This document shows positions 6,913-15,939 of a DNA stretch of 64,000 bases, piece after piece. The notes under the pieces are model-generated. The model worked only from the letters and a program-made list of their open reading frames with translations. It searched no databases and was not told where the DNA came from. Where the stretch lies: positions 331,004-395,003 of the forward strand of contig NZ_JACYTP010000004.1 in NCBI RefSeq assembly GCF_014841115.1. The letters run 5' to 3'. Every line of letters begins with the position of its first letter. The first letter of the stretch is position 1. Both the position numbers and the translations under genes were made by a program. This DNA comes from Photobacterium arenosum. GTDB taxonomy: Bacteria; Pseudomonadota; Gammaproteobacteria; Enterobacterales; Vibrionaceae.

Positions 6913-9273
6913 TTACAGGCCCAGCCTCAGCAGCACTTCATCGGTCACGTCGTAGAACTCACCGAATCCCATCAGCGAGGTAAACTCATTTTCCAGCGCT
7001 CTGGCGCGGTGCATGGCCAGGCGGGACAGCTCTGCCAGCTCCCGGCTGATCAGTGCGGTTGTCGGATCCAGCATAGGGACTGTGGTGATACGTACCGCCA
7101 GAAAATGCCCTTGCTCTCTGGCCTGCTGAGCAAATCGGCGGCGGGTGTCGCCTGTCGGAAAATCACTGAAAAGCTTGCTGAGCACTTTGGGCTGACCAAG
7201 CGGTTGAGGCAGCACCGCCAGATACATTTCGTGTACATAAGGCTCACTGACGGTTATCGGGCGCATCGGTTCGCTGAGCAAAGCTTTCACCCTGTTCTGG
7301 AAAATGGGTGCCAGATTGATCTGCTTGCCATCACCCAGCTCCATCATCAGTTTACCAAGCGCTGGCAGTGGCTGGTTAGCGCCCAACGCGCGTACTTTTA
7401 CCTGATTATCAATTTTTTCGCAGAAGAAGGGCAAACAGTTGAGCCGTGTCAGCAGCATCTGGTGCATGGCCTGCAATAGCGGACCGGCAGGCATGATTTC
7501 TTCACTGACAGGCAGCCGCTCTTCGTTGTGCTTGATGAGCCGTCGCAGAAAATGTTCGCTGCGTGTGGCGTCATCGCCCCGCCCGGTTTCAAGTTGCACA
7601 TTACGTCTGTCGGGACTCAAACGGACAACCTGATAAGGAATGCGTTTAAGCGGGGCATCTTTGGCCATTTTCAGCAGTTCATCGAAAGTGACTTTCAGCA
7701 CATCACCCCGCTTGGCATCCAGCGGTTCAGTCAGGCGAATGTTCAGACCGCGGGTGGAGACATCAATACTGGTTCCGCTGAGAATACTGGCTTCTTTGTC
7801 CGCAGCGGTGGGCTGCGACAGGCTGACAGGTGTGCGGAACAGAAAGCGTGATTCGCTGCGCTGTGGCTTGGGATCAAAGTAAATGGCACGCGAGCCGGAA
7901 ACGGGATTTCGCGGATGACGGAATGTGTGTAAGTACTTGCTGGGCAGTGCCGGTTTTTCTGTCAGGCGATAGTCGTGCTGGCCATCCTTGTTGGTTAAAT
8001 TCTGCAGTACCCCGATATGGGTCAGACTGGAGAGGGTTTCCAGCAGCTCAGGTGCGATTTCCTGCAGCTGGATTTTGTCATCCTGGCTGATAGGGTAAAG
8101 CGTCAGGCGAACAACCCGCCAGCTTTCTCTTGTTGCCCCGATTTGCCAGAACAACTGCCGCTCTTCCACGCTCATCTCAGGCAAGGCGGCGGAATAAAAA
8201 TAGGTTTTGCCTTCGTGCTGATGGGTAAAGCTGTAAATCAGCGTACTGCCCTGGCTCAGGCCTTCCTGTCCCAGAGTGCGGATACGATCTTCAGACAGCA
8301 GATGATTGATCACCGACTGATTACGCTCGTCATGCCAGTGTTCCCACAGGTGGCGGTTATGCTCTGTCTGCAGGCAATACTTCAGCTCATTACCGGCAAA
8401 AAACAGCGGTATGCTGCTGGTATGCTTGAGGAAGCTGTGCTCATAGCCCCGGGTGCGCGACTGAATAATTTTATCTTCATGGTTCTGGCGCGAGCGGCTG
8501 GCCGCCATTTTCTGACGGGCTTCAATCGCCTCTTTAAGGGCGTCACTGGATTCAATCAGCATCAGCCGCAGCCAGATATAGCTGTCGTTATCTGCATGGG
8601 GTGATACCCCCAGAATCCGGTAGCTGATCCCCTGCACGAGCCGCTCGTCTTTGAGTTGCTTGGCCAGTTCGGGGAAAAACGCGGTGACAACCTGACCGGT
8701 ATGGTAGCGGAAGGCGGAAGACACCCGAAAGCGTGCGCCGGAAGGCGAAATATCTGATGTGGTGCCGTTCACTTCCTGTGAATAGGGCAGAGTCAGCACA
8801 ACCGGTGTGGTGATCTGGATACGTTGTTCGCTGCGGCTGAGGTGGTAGCCAAAACGCAGCAGCTCGGCCCCAAAAGGCAGCGCTTCTGCCGGTTCTTCTG
8901 GTGGCGGAGCTTGTGTGTCCTGCTGCTGCATAACCCGGAAGTTGTTGCGGGTATTCATCAGCGATTCAAACAGGCCGACCCGGTATTGTTCGCCATAGGT
9001 TTTGATTCGGCGACGATAGACATTCATTGCCACATCATCCAGCCAGTGCGTCATACCGTGCATGTCGTAGGGGCGACACTCGCCACTGACCTTACCGCGT
9101 AAATCAACAGGCTGGCGGCAGGGGGCCATCAGGCGGTTGATTTCCATTTTAACCTGTAAGCGTACCGGGCCACTGAGATCCGCGGTCAGGTGCTGAAACA
9201 AGTCATTAAAATCCCCGCTGTCATAAGCCGGGAGCAGTTGTTCTATCAGTCCTTTGTATTCATCCAGCAACAT
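6913..9273 (-). CDS. Large PilZ-domain protein (two PilZ-like domains)
   Basis: A 786-residue cytoplasmic protein of the type found next to serB and radA in vibrios. A first PilZ-like segment lies around residues 145-200 (RSEQRIQITTPVVL, then SDISPSGARFRV) and a second around 475-550 (ESRFLFRTPVSL, then IDVSTRGLNIRL). The Arg-rich and (D/N)-x-S-x-x-G elements are the cyclic-di-GMP contact motifs of PilZ domains, so c-di-GMP sensing is likely, but the output is not evident. No signal peptide or membrane segments are seen. It is divergent from radA with about 190 bases between them. Confidence 0.85.
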   Translation of the reverse strand: MLLDEYKGLIEQLLPAYDSGDFNDLFQHLTADLSGPVRLQVKMEINRLMAPCRQPVDLRGKVSGECRPYDMHGMTHWLDDVAMNVYRRRIKTYGEQYRVGLFESLMNTRNNFRVMQQQDTQAPPPEEPAEALPFGAELLRFGYHLSRSEQRIQITTPVVLTLPYSQEVNGTTSDISPSGARFRVSSAFRYHTGQVVTAFFPELAKQLKDERLVQGISYRILGVSPHADNDSYIWLRLMLIESSDALKEAIEARQKMAASRSRQNHEDKIIQSRTRGYEHSFLKHTSSIPLFFAGNELKYCLQTEHNRHLWEHWHDERNQSVINHLLSEDRIRTLGQEGLSQGSTLIYSFTHQHEGKTYFYSAALPEMSVEERQLFWQIGATRESWRVVRLTLYPISQDDKIQLQEIAPELLETLSSLTHIGVLQNLTNKDGQHDYRLTEKPALPSKYLHTFRHPRNPVSGSRAIYFDPKPQRSESRFLFRTPVSLSQPTAADKEASILSGTSIDVSTRGLNIRLTEPLDAKRGDVLKVTFDELLKMAKDAPLKRIPYQVVRLSPDRRNVQLETGRGDDATRSEHFLRRLIKHNEERLPVSEEIMPAGPLLQAMHQMLLTRLNCLPFFCEKIDNQVKVRALGANQPLPALGKLMMELGDGKQINLAPIFQNRVKALLSEPMRPITVSEPYVHEMYLAVLPQPLGQPKVLSKLFSDFPTGDTRRRFAQQAREQGHFLAVRITTVPMLDPTTALISRELAELSRLAMHRARALENEFTSLMGFGEFYDVTDEVLLRLGL

Positions 9274-9461
9274 AGTGGTTTTAGCAATAGGTCTCTATCG
9301 GGTATGATCCCTATTGTGCAGTAAAACGAAGAATTGTCATAAGCTTGTAGGCGGAAAGTCAGGCATGACGCATGTCCTGTCTGTTTCTTAGCCACAGATT
9401 GGCTGTCGCCTGCACTGAGTGGCCCTTTCTGGTCACGGCTTGAAGACTCAAAAGGGATACA

Positions 9462-10850
9462 ATGGCGAAAACCAAAAGAGCTTACGTTTGCAGTGATTGC
9501 GGCGCCGATTTTCCACGCTGGCAGGGCCAGTGCAGTGCGTGTGCCGCCTGGAATACCATTACTGAATTTACCATTCCCAAAACCAAGTCAGCACTTGGTG
9601 GTGCAAATGGCGGAGCTGCCAGCAGTTATGCCGGTTCGTCGACCAAAGTGCAGACGTTGTCGGATGTCGAAAGTAAAGATCTGCCGCGTTTCAGCTCGGG
9701 TATTTCAGAGCTTGACCGCGTGCTGGGTGGCGGTATCGTGCCGGGTTCCGTGCTCTTACTCTGCGGTGATCCTGGTGCCGGTAAATCCACTTTGTTACTG
9801 CAAAGCATCGGGGCGGTTGCGGAATCCCGTCAGGCGTTGTATGTCTCGGGTGAGGAGTCGATTCACCAGATTTCGCAGCGGGCGAAGCGCCTTGCGACAC
9901 CAAATATCGATAAAATACAGGTGGTAGCTGAAACCTCGGTCGAGCAAATTCTCAATCACGTGGTTGAGCAGAAAGTCTCCTTCGTGATTATTGATTCTAT
10001 CCAGACCATGACAGTGGCGCACAATGAATCGGCGGCGGGCAGCCCGAGTCAGGTCAAAGAGTCGGCGGCGGCTCTGACCCGTTTTGCCAAGACAGAAGGC
10101 GTGACTTTCATGATTGTCGGCCACATCAATAAAGACTCGAATGTAGCCGGTCCGATGCAGCTGATTCACATAGTCGATGGCTTGTTCGCACTCTCGTCGA
10201 CCTCGGATGAAAAATTCCGGGTATTGCGCACCTCGAAGAACCGCTTCGGTGCTGATTCTGAATCCTGTTTCTTTGCTATGACAGAAACCGGCATGAAGCA
10301 GGTCAAGAACCCGTCGGCGATATTTCTCAGCCGCTCTAACAAAAACCATGCAGGTTCGGTATGTACCACACTCTGGGAAGGCACACGCCCTTTGCTGGTG
10401 GAGATTCAGGCACTGTGCAATCAGTCGATGACGGAAGTACCGCGCCGTTTGAGCGTGGGGTATGACTCTAACCGGCTGGCGATGTCAATTGCCGTGCTGG
10501 CGCGCCATGGTGGTGTGATGCTGTCGGACATGGACATCTTTGTAAACTGTGTCGGCGGGATCCGGATCGAAGAGACCTCGGCGGACTTGTCTGTTTTGCT
10601 GGCGATATTCTCCAGTTTCAAAAACGCACCGATCCCACAGGATGTACTGGTGTTTGGTGAAATTGGCCTGAACGGTGATATCCGCCCGTCAGCGAACGGA
10701 GTCGAACGGATTCGGGAAGCGGCAAAGCAAGGCTTTACCCGTGCGATTATCCCGAAAGCCAATGCGAGCCGCCCGCTTCCCGGTATTGAAATCATGGCGG
10801 TTGAAGACTTGCAAGAAGCGCTGGCCGCGTTTGAGCGGGTCGCCGTTTAA
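9462..10850 (+). CDS. radA: DNA repair protein RadA
   Basis: RadA (Sms) is a RecA-like ATPase that promotes branch migration during recombination repair. All expected parts are visible: an N-terminal four-cysteine zinc finger (CSDCGADF ... CSACAAWN, residues 10-31), Walker A GDPGAGKST near residue 101, Walker B IIDSIQT, the RadA-specific KNRFG motif near 258, and the C-terminal Lon-protease-like domain. The length (462) matches the family. A ribosome site AAGGG precedes the ATG. Backbone gene. Confidence 0.97.
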   Translation: MAKTKRAYVCSDCGADFPRWQGQCSACAAWNTITEFTIPKTKSALGGANGGAASSYAGSSTKVQTLSDVESKDLPRFSSGISELDRVLGGGIVPGSVLLLCGDPGAGKSTLLLQSIGAVAESRQALYVSGEESIHQISQRAKRLATPNIDKIQVVAETSVEQILNHVVEQKVSFVIIDSIQTMTVAHNESAAGSPSQVKESAAALTRFAKTEGVTFMIVGHINKDSNVAGPMQLIHIVDGLFALSSTSDEKFRVLRTSKNRFGADSESCFFAMTETGMKQVKNPSAIFLSRSNKNHAGSVCTTLWEGTRPLLVEIQALCNQSMTEVPRRLSVGYDSNRLAMSIAVLARHGGVMLSDMDIFVNCVGGIRIEETSADLSVLLAIFSSFKNAPIPQDVLVFGEIGLNGDIRPSANGVERIREAAKQGFTRAIIPKANASRPLPGIEIMAVEDLQEALAAFERVAV

Positions 10851-10982
10851 ACCACGAACCTTTTATATTATTCAGATTCTCCTGCCTGGCCGATTGTTGT
10901 GTGTAAGGCAAACACAGCAACCGGCTTCTGTTCCCGTCAGCCATGCGTTTTCAGGGAGATGAAAGGTTTACCGCTTTTAATC

Positions 10983-11027
10983 AATTTCACACTTCAGGTG
11001 TTAATTTCACACTGAAAAAAGTGAATT
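10983..11027 (+). promoter_or_regulatory. Direct-repeat operator candidate upstream of the HDO-cupin operon
   Basis: AATTTCACACT occurs twice, at 10983-10993 and 11003-11013, exactly 20 bases apart (two helical turns), and AGTGAATT at 11020-11027 is an inverted partial copy. The array lies 70-115 bases before the first gene of the operon, a suitable place for an activator or repressor. The Lrp/AsnC regulator gene at the other end of the operon is the obvious candidate protein, though this is inference. Confidence 0.45.
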
Positions 11028-11097
11028 GCTCTTTATCTTTAGTAAATATTTTCAATAGCCATCCAGTAAGATCTTCTTATTACATAGGAGGTAATAC

Positions 11098-12423
11098 ATG
11101 GCAATTGAATCATTTCTGAGTTGTTCTAATTTTAAAGATGCACCTAAAGATGTTTTCATGGCATCGCCTTATCAGCGTCCTTGTCGGCCACAAGATGTAA
11201 AGGCATTGGACTTATCGAAATCTGTTAACCTTGATAATTACTCGTCAAATGAAAACCTGTTAATTCAACGTGCAATTTTAAATGCCTATGAGTTAGATTT
11301 GGTCTTTTTGCCTTCCAGTAAAGCTGTAAATTTAAAAGAATTTAAAACATTCTACAGTGATGAAAACTATAAGAATGCAGCTGCAGTGTTAGCTTCTTTT
11401 GAGCATCTTGCCTTTTCTTCTCTGGAAAAAAGTATCAATGTATCAGGTTATTGGACCCTGCAAGACTTTGTAAAATATACGAAAACAAAAATAAAAGATG
11501 TTGCCAATAGTGAGTCAACACTTTATAAAAAAATAACAGGTTCGAAAGATCCTGAGTCAGCGGCTAGGTTTTTCTTTATCCAGTGTGCAGGTGACTTCCT
11601 GTCTGAAGCGTCAGCCATGGCGAGGAATGTATTAGGAAATTACGGCTCTGCTACGTCTGAGTTATTTAAAGTGCTGATCGATGAATACGGATACGGTGTA
11701 CACGAGAAGAAACATTCCAGTATCTTTGAGGGAATGATGAAAGATGTTGGTTTAAATGAAATGATCCACTATTACTGGAATTTTTATACGCCAGGTAGTT
11801 TATCACTCATTAACTACTTTCATTACATTTCTAAAAATCACAGCCGTTTTTTCAAATACCTCGGTGCGCTTTATTATACTGAAGCGACGTTAGCTTTTAC
11901 CACCAAGAGCCAATCCAAGATTGTTAATGATGTATTTAAGGGGCGGGTGAGCTCTCTGTATTTTGATGAACATAGCCACATTGATATTCATCATGGAAGA
12001 ATGGCACTAGAGAAAATTATCATTCCTCTGGTTGAACTACACGGTGAATATATAATCCCTGATATTTTGGCAGGATTTGAAGAGTTTGCATCTCTACAAG
12101 ATATAGCCGACGAAGAGTTGTATCGCCATATTGAAGTACATGACTCTCTTGATGAACTGATAGCAAAAGCGAAAAATTACCACGATGTAAGCGGTGCAGT
12201 TAAGTTTGAAGAAGTACTTGGTGAAGTGTCAGTATCGCATATCCATAACAACGATGAGTTATTCATGGTTGATGAAGGGGAATTAGACCTTTATTTCTCA
12301 CCCGATAAAGTGGTACAGATGAAGGCAGGAGATAAGATCATCATTCCGTCTGGAATCCTGCACTTGTCAAAAATTACTTCTGAAAAATGTCTTTACTCTG
12401 TCAAGCATATTGAGGTGGTGTAA
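11098..12423 (+). CDS. HDO-cupin fusion metalloenzyme, SznF-like
   Basis: A 441-residue two-domain oxygenase. Residues about 130-345 form a haem-oxygenase-like diiron oxygenase with the complete set of six expected ligands: E196 and H206 (EYG ... KKH), E262 (TEAT), and H292, D296 and H299 (YFDEH ... D..H). Residues about 365-441 are a small cupin with HIHNNDE and PSGILH, supplying a three-His metal site. The same HDO-then-cupin order is found in SznF, which N-hydroxylates a methylarginine and rearranges it to an N-nitrosourea. A related N-oxidation or N-N bond-forming reaction on an amino acid is therefore the best guess; the substrate is unknown. A perfect AGGAGGT precedes the ATG. It is the first gene of an AT-rich operon containing two iron-sulfur electron carriers. 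About 100 N-terminal residues are unassigned. Confidence 0.85.
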   Translation: MAIESFLSCSNFKDAPKDVFMASPYQRPCRPQDVKALDLSKSVNLDNYSSNENLLIQRAILNAYELDLVFLPSSKAVNLKEFKTFYSDENYKNAAAVLASFEHLAFSSLEKSINVSGYWTLQDFVKYTKTKIKDVANSESTLYKKITGSKDPESAARFFFIQCAGDFLSEASAMARNVLGNYGSATSELFKVLIDEYGYGVHEKKHSSIFEGMMKDVGLNEMIHYYWNFYTPGSLSLINYFHYISKNHSRFFKYLGALYYTEATLAFTTKSQSKIVNDVFKGRVSSLYFDEHSHIDIHHGRMALEKIIIPLVELHGEYIIPDILAGFEEFASLQDIADEELYRHIEVHDSLDELIAKAKNYHDVSGAVKFEEVLGEVSVSHIHNNDELFMVDEGELDLYFSPDKVVQMKAGDKIIIPSGILHLSKITSEKCLYSVKHIEVV

Positions 12424-12735
12424 ATGACAGTTATATCTTTAGATTCCAAGAAAAATAACAGACTTGCTGTTAATGACCAAAAGTTTTTCATTAAACGTGT
12501 TGAGCATGATGGTAAAGTTTGGGTCTTGCCGTCTGAATGTCCGCATCGCGGTGGTCCACTACACCTTGGTAAACAGTGTGAGAAAACAGGCGCAATAGTT
12601 TGCCCTTGGCACGACAACCGAATTAGCATGCATTGTATAAAGAGAAGTTCACTGCCTGCGATATCCAATAAAGATTTAGTTCATGTGGTGTTACCGAATG
12701 ATAATTACCATATATGGTCAGAAAGTAAATCATAA
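12424..12735 (+). CDS. Rieske-type [2Fe-2S] ferredoxin
   Basis: A 103-residue free-standing Rieske protein. The cluster ligands are clear: C39 and H41 in ECPHRGG and C60 and H63 in CPWHDN. It starts immediately after the stop of the HDO-cupin gene, so the two are translationally linked. Stand-alone Rieske ferredoxins pass electrons to oxygenases; here the diiron enzyme is the likely acceptor. It lacks a fused oxygenase domain and has no signal peptide. Confidence 0.88.
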   Translation: MTVISLDSKKNNRLAVNDQKFFIKRVEHDGKVWVLPSECPHRGGPLHLGKQCEKTGAIVCPWHDNRISMHCIKRSSLPAISNKDLVHVVLPNDNYHIWSESKS

Positions 12736-12746
12736 AGGAAAAGGGA

Positions 12747-13919
12747 ATGAATAGTACCTTATTTAAAACGTATCTATTGCTTGCATTTTCTGTTTTTCTT
12801 GATATGTCAATTCAAATTGTCATGATCTGGAAAATACTTGAAATAACAAGTTCTACTGTTTATATGGGAATGATTGTCAGTATTGGAGCGGTTACGCCTT
12901 TTATTCTTAGTAAAATAATAAAAAAGAAAGATATCTTCTACAAGAAATCCACTATCACAACACTCAGGGCTATCTTTTTTGCTTGCATGGCTACCGTCTT
13001 GTATTTTAATGCCACTGGCTTGATATACATCATCTTTATGATTGCGGTTTTTTCATCATGTAATATGGTTTGCAGTATTAATACCTTTGAAGTGAAAAAC
13101 TCCAGTTTTGTGAAAAGAAAACTGATTGAGGCCTCGAAGGCGTCCAGGGTGCTGCAAACAACCATTCAGTTTGGTGCTTTCTTCGGTGCATTATTTGGGG
13201 GTTGGTACCTCAAAGCTATGGGGTTTGAAAGCTTCATTTACTACATAGCAGTGATGTCTGTCTTATTATCAGTATCCTATTTGTTTGTTTCTGATGTTGA
13301 TAAAGAAGAGACAGAAACTGAAGCAAGTAATCAGCAAGCACTTTCAGGAAAAAGAGAACGCTTTATTATCCAGGTAGCCTTATCTGTTTTAACAGGGTTG
13401 CACATCGGTGCGTTCAACACTTTCGTACCAGTGTATTATCAGCTTTTCAGAGAGTGGGGGCCTGATATCCTGGGTTTTGCATCAGGTTTGGCAGGTATAG
13501 GCGCATTATGTGCAGCGCTTCTTCCTCAGAATAAACATGTTTATTTGCTCAGTGCAGTGCTGTTGCTGGTAGGGGACATCGGGCTTTTCTTGATGGACAT
13601 GCCATATTTATCGGTACTCTTCTGTTTCTGTATCGGCTATGCGGTTAATTCCGTGAGAATTACATCAAGAACGGAAATATTGAAGTCTGATGCTGCTCAA
13701 AGTGATGTTAATAGTGCTATCAGTCATTCTAATTATCTGTTCTATATTGTATCAGGAACCATTCCAATGCTGGTGACTATGGTATTGACTTACTTTTCAT
13801 TCTCAAGTCAAGCTTATGGTATATCACTGATACTGGTCGGTGTTTTTTCCGCTGTTGTCATCATGCTGTTAACTAGAAGCAAAAAAGTAATCACATTGGA
13901 AGGTGCATATGAGAAGTAA
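12747..13919 (+). CDS. MFS transporter, probable product exporter
   Basis: A 390-residue inner membrane protein with about 12 hydrophobic segments and a hydrophilic middle loop near residues 190-210 (DKEETETEASNQQ), the usual layout of a major facilitator. It begins 11 bases after the Rieske gene behind AAAGGAAAAGGG. Basic loops (SKIIKKKD) after early helices fit the inside-positive rule. Its place inside a biosynthetic operon suggests export of, and resistance to, the pathway product. I cannot assign a subfamily with confidence. Confidence 0.8.
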   Translation: MNSTLFKTYLLLAFSVFLDMSIQIVMIWKILEITSSTVYMGMIVSIGAVTPFILSKIIKKKDIFYKKSTITTLRAIFFACMATVLYFNATGLIYIIFMIAVFSSCNMVCSINTFEVKNSSFVKRKLIEASKASRVLQTTIQFGAFFGALFGGWYLKAMGFESFIYYIAVMSVLLSVSYLFVSDVDKEETETEASNQQALSGKRERFIIQVALSVLTGLHIGAFNTFVPVYYQLFREWGPDILGFASGLAGIGALCAALLPQNKHVYLLSAVLLLVGDIGLFLMDMPYLSVLFCFCIGYAVNSVRITSRTEILKSDAAQSDVNSAISHSNYLFYIVSGTIPMLVTMVLTYFSFSSQAYGISLILVGVFSAVVIMLLTRSKKVITLEGAYEK

Positions 13920-15147
13920 AGTATTGATAGTAAACCCAGCTTCCAGCGGAAAAATGATCCGGCCGAAACTGCAAGCAAACAATATTCAATGCGATGTGTA
14001 TTTTGATTCAGAGCATGATCCGAAAGGCATGCTGGATACGATTAACATCGAAAACTATGATAATAATGTATCCCATCTTGAAATTGATGCATTGCAGAAT
14101 GAAAAGTACGATGCGGTTATTGCTGGCTCTGAATTAGGTGTTGAACTAGCAGATAAGCTCGCCAGTGAATTAGGTTTACCGGGAAACTCACCTTTGACGA
14201 CCGGTCTGCGCCGGAATAAAAATGAAATGCAAGATGCATTGAAAAAACATGGACTAGCCTATATTCAGACATTTCTGGTTGATATGGATGGAAAAGGTCT
14301 TAATGAGCTTCATGAAATTAAATGCAAAAAGTATATCATCAAGCCAGTTAACTCTGCAGGTTCTGAAAACGTCTACTTCTGCAATAGCAGAGATGACGTA
14401 ATTAATAAGATATCTTCCCTGCCTTGGGGGAAAATAAACAGTACAGGAAAAATAAATGATCAGTTTCTTGTTCAGGAGTTTATTGAAGGCGAGGAGTATG
14501 TTTTAGATCTGATAGTCAATGGGGACCAAATCACTTTAGTGGCTATATGTAAATACGTAAAAGGTCAGTCTGGTAATAATCCATTTGTTTATAATCGACT
14601 GGAACTATTGGATCCTTATGACGCCGGGTTGGCTCCAATTCGCGAATATGCTGTTGCGGCCACCAGAGCACTCGATATTAGGTATGGGCTTGTGCATATG
14701 GAACTGATGCTGAGCCCAGCAAAAGGGCCGGTAATGATTGAAGCTGCGACACGGATACATGGTGGTGTTGCGCCATCTTTATTTGAAAGCTGTTATTCTC
14801 CCAGTTTGCTGGATACGATTGCTTCACTGGTGTCAGAACACAGAGTACCGGAACTAGATTCTAAGCTAGTTAAGCAGGGTAGAGTGTATTTTCATGTCAA
14901 TAAACACGCTGCGAAATTTTCAGGTGTCGATACCATCAGTGACAGTAAGCTAAAACGTATTCCATCGCTGATTGATTATTTTGTAACAGTGAAGGAAGGA
15001 CAAGTTCTACCGGCCACAGAAGATTTATTCACCTGCCCGTGTCTTGTGTGGTTAGCTAATGATAATGCCTTTGATTTAGAATCTGACATTAAGGAAGTTG
15101 AGCATGTTCTCAATGGTGTATTTAACAAGGAGTTGGTCAGTGCCTAA
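13909..15147 (+). CDS. ATP-grasp carboxylate-amine ligase
   Basis: A 412-residue ATP-grasp enzyme of the kind that joins amino acids or other carboxylates to amines through an acyl-phosphate (the biotin carboxylase / L-amino-acid ligase type). Visible elements are the nucleotide-binding strand KYIIKPVNSAGSENVYF, the VQEFIEGEEYVLD hinge strand, and the metal-binding end MIEAATRIHGG. ATG 13909 is chosen because GGAAGG lies six bases upstream; it overlaps the end of the transporter gene by 11 bases. In this operon it would condense the N-oxidised amino acid with a second building block. Target substrates cannot be deduced. Confidence 0.85.
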   Translation: MRSKVLIVNPASSGKMIRPKLQANNIQCDVYFDSEHDPKGMLDTINIENYDNNVSHLEIDALQNEKYDAVIAGSELGVELADKLASELGLPGNSPLTTGLRRNKNEMQDALKKHGLAYIQTFLVDMDGKGLNELHEIKCKKYIIKPVNSAGSENVYFCNSRDDVINKISSLPWGKINSTGKINDQFLVQEFIEGEEYVLDLIVNGDQITLVAICKYVKGQSGNNPFVYNRLELLDPYDAGLAPIREYAVAATRALDIRYGLVHMELMLSPAKGPVMIEAATRIHGGVAPSLFESCYSPSLLDTIASLVSEHRVPELDSKLVKQGRVYFHVNKHAAKFSGVDTISDSKLKRIPSLIDYFVTVKEGQVLPATEDLFTCPCLVWLANDNAFDLESDIKEVEHVLNGVFNKELVSA

Positions 15148-15424
15148 GCTAATCATTAAAGATACAGATGAAACAATAGAAGCAGCAGCAGGAACACCCG
15201 TTTCAGAGTTATTTGAATTTGATGGGCTTAGAAGCGTTCCATTTAATTGCATGCGTGGGATTTGTGGTTCTTGTGCCGTAAAGCCGGTCACAGATATAGA
15301 TTACCTCGGCGATGTGCATGAGAATGAGAAAGGCACACTGGAGGTTCTGGCTTTATGTCCAACTGAATACAGATTGCTGTGTCAGTGTACTTTAGTCTGT
15401 GATTCCGAGGTTGAGTTAGCTTAG
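15140..15424 (+). CDS. Plant-type [2Fe-2S] ferredoxin
   Basis: A 94-residue ferredoxin with ligands C37, C42 and C45 (NCMRGICGSC) and C81 (LLCQC), the C-x4-C-x2-C ... C pattern. The start is GTG 15140, preceded at seven bases by AAGGAG; it overlaps the end of the ligase gene by eight bases. Together with the Rieske protein this gives the operon two different iron-sulfur carriers, which would suit a multi-electron oxygenase. No reductase gene is present in the operon, so a host ferredoxin reductase must supply electrons. Confidence 0.87.
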   Translation: MPKLIIKDTDETIEAAAGTPVSELFEFDGLRSVPFNCMRGICGSCAVKPVTDIDYLGDVHENEKGTLEVLALCPTEYRLLCQCTLVCDSEVELA

Positions 15425-15431
15425 GGTGATT

Positions 15432-15917
15432 ATGAATATTTCAACATTATATAATATCAATGTGAATCTGTTTGAAACGTTAAATCTGGATTATAGATCG
15501 TATAAACATGAACCTATACTTGATTATGAAACCGATCTGAAAGTCTCTAAAGAGTTAGGTTGGACGGCTGCGCCCAGTAAAAGCTTATTTCTGAAACGTA
15601 AAAGCGGCGGCTACTGCGTGTTTGTTACCCATAAAGAAAATCGCTTTGATCAAAAGAAGATTCGGGATGTTATTGGTGAACGAGTGTCTATCTGCAACAA
15701 TGAAGAGATGGAAACGATTACGGGCTGTATTGCCGGTGCGTTATGCCCTTTTGTTTTAGACACATCGATCCCGATTATTTTAGATGTGTCTTTATTGGAT
15801 CATAAAGAAGTGATGTTTACTCCGGCAGATCCCAGTTATACATTCATTGTTGAATCAGGTTCACTGGTCAGTGTCTTTGAAAGCTTGAACAATGAAATGT
15901 ACTTTTACGCTAACTAA
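15432..15917 (+). CDS. YbaK/ProX-type aminoacyl-tRNA deacylase
   Basis: A 161-residue protein with the YbaK/ProRS editing-domain fold: the KSLFLKRKSGGYCVFV strand pair and the glycine-rich GCIAGALCPF loop are characteristic. Family members hydrolyse mischarged aminoacyl-tRNAs in trans. ATG 15432 is the likely start, seven bases after the ferredoxin stop. In this operon it could protect the cell by removing the pathway's unusual amino acid from tRNA; this is inference from context. Alternatively it could recycle an aminoacyl-tRNA used as a substrate. Confidence 0.75.
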   Translation: MNISTLYNINVNLFETLNLDYRSYKHEPILDYETDLKVSKELGWTAAPSKSLFLKRKSGGYCVFVTHKENRFDQKKIRDVIGERVSICNNEEMETITGCIAGALCPFVLDTSIPIILDVSLLDHKEVMFTPADPSYTFIVESGSLVSVFESLNNEMYFYAN

Positions 15918-15922
15918 AATAT

Positions 15923-15938
15923 GGGGGCTGTTAAGCCC
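15923..15938. terminator. Hairpin between convergent operon and lrp-like gene
   Basis: GGGGCT and AGCCCC form a short GC stem just after the deacylase stop and directly before the end of the convergent regulator gene. It is followed by TTATT only, so it is a modest, possibly bidirectional, terminator. Confidence 0.5.
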
Positions 15939-15939
15939 C

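Noticed and set aside
8824..9102. Long open frames antisense to the PilZ, RadA and NRPS genes
   Set aside because: They are by-products of GC-rich codon usage in the real genes and show no start signals or family motifs.
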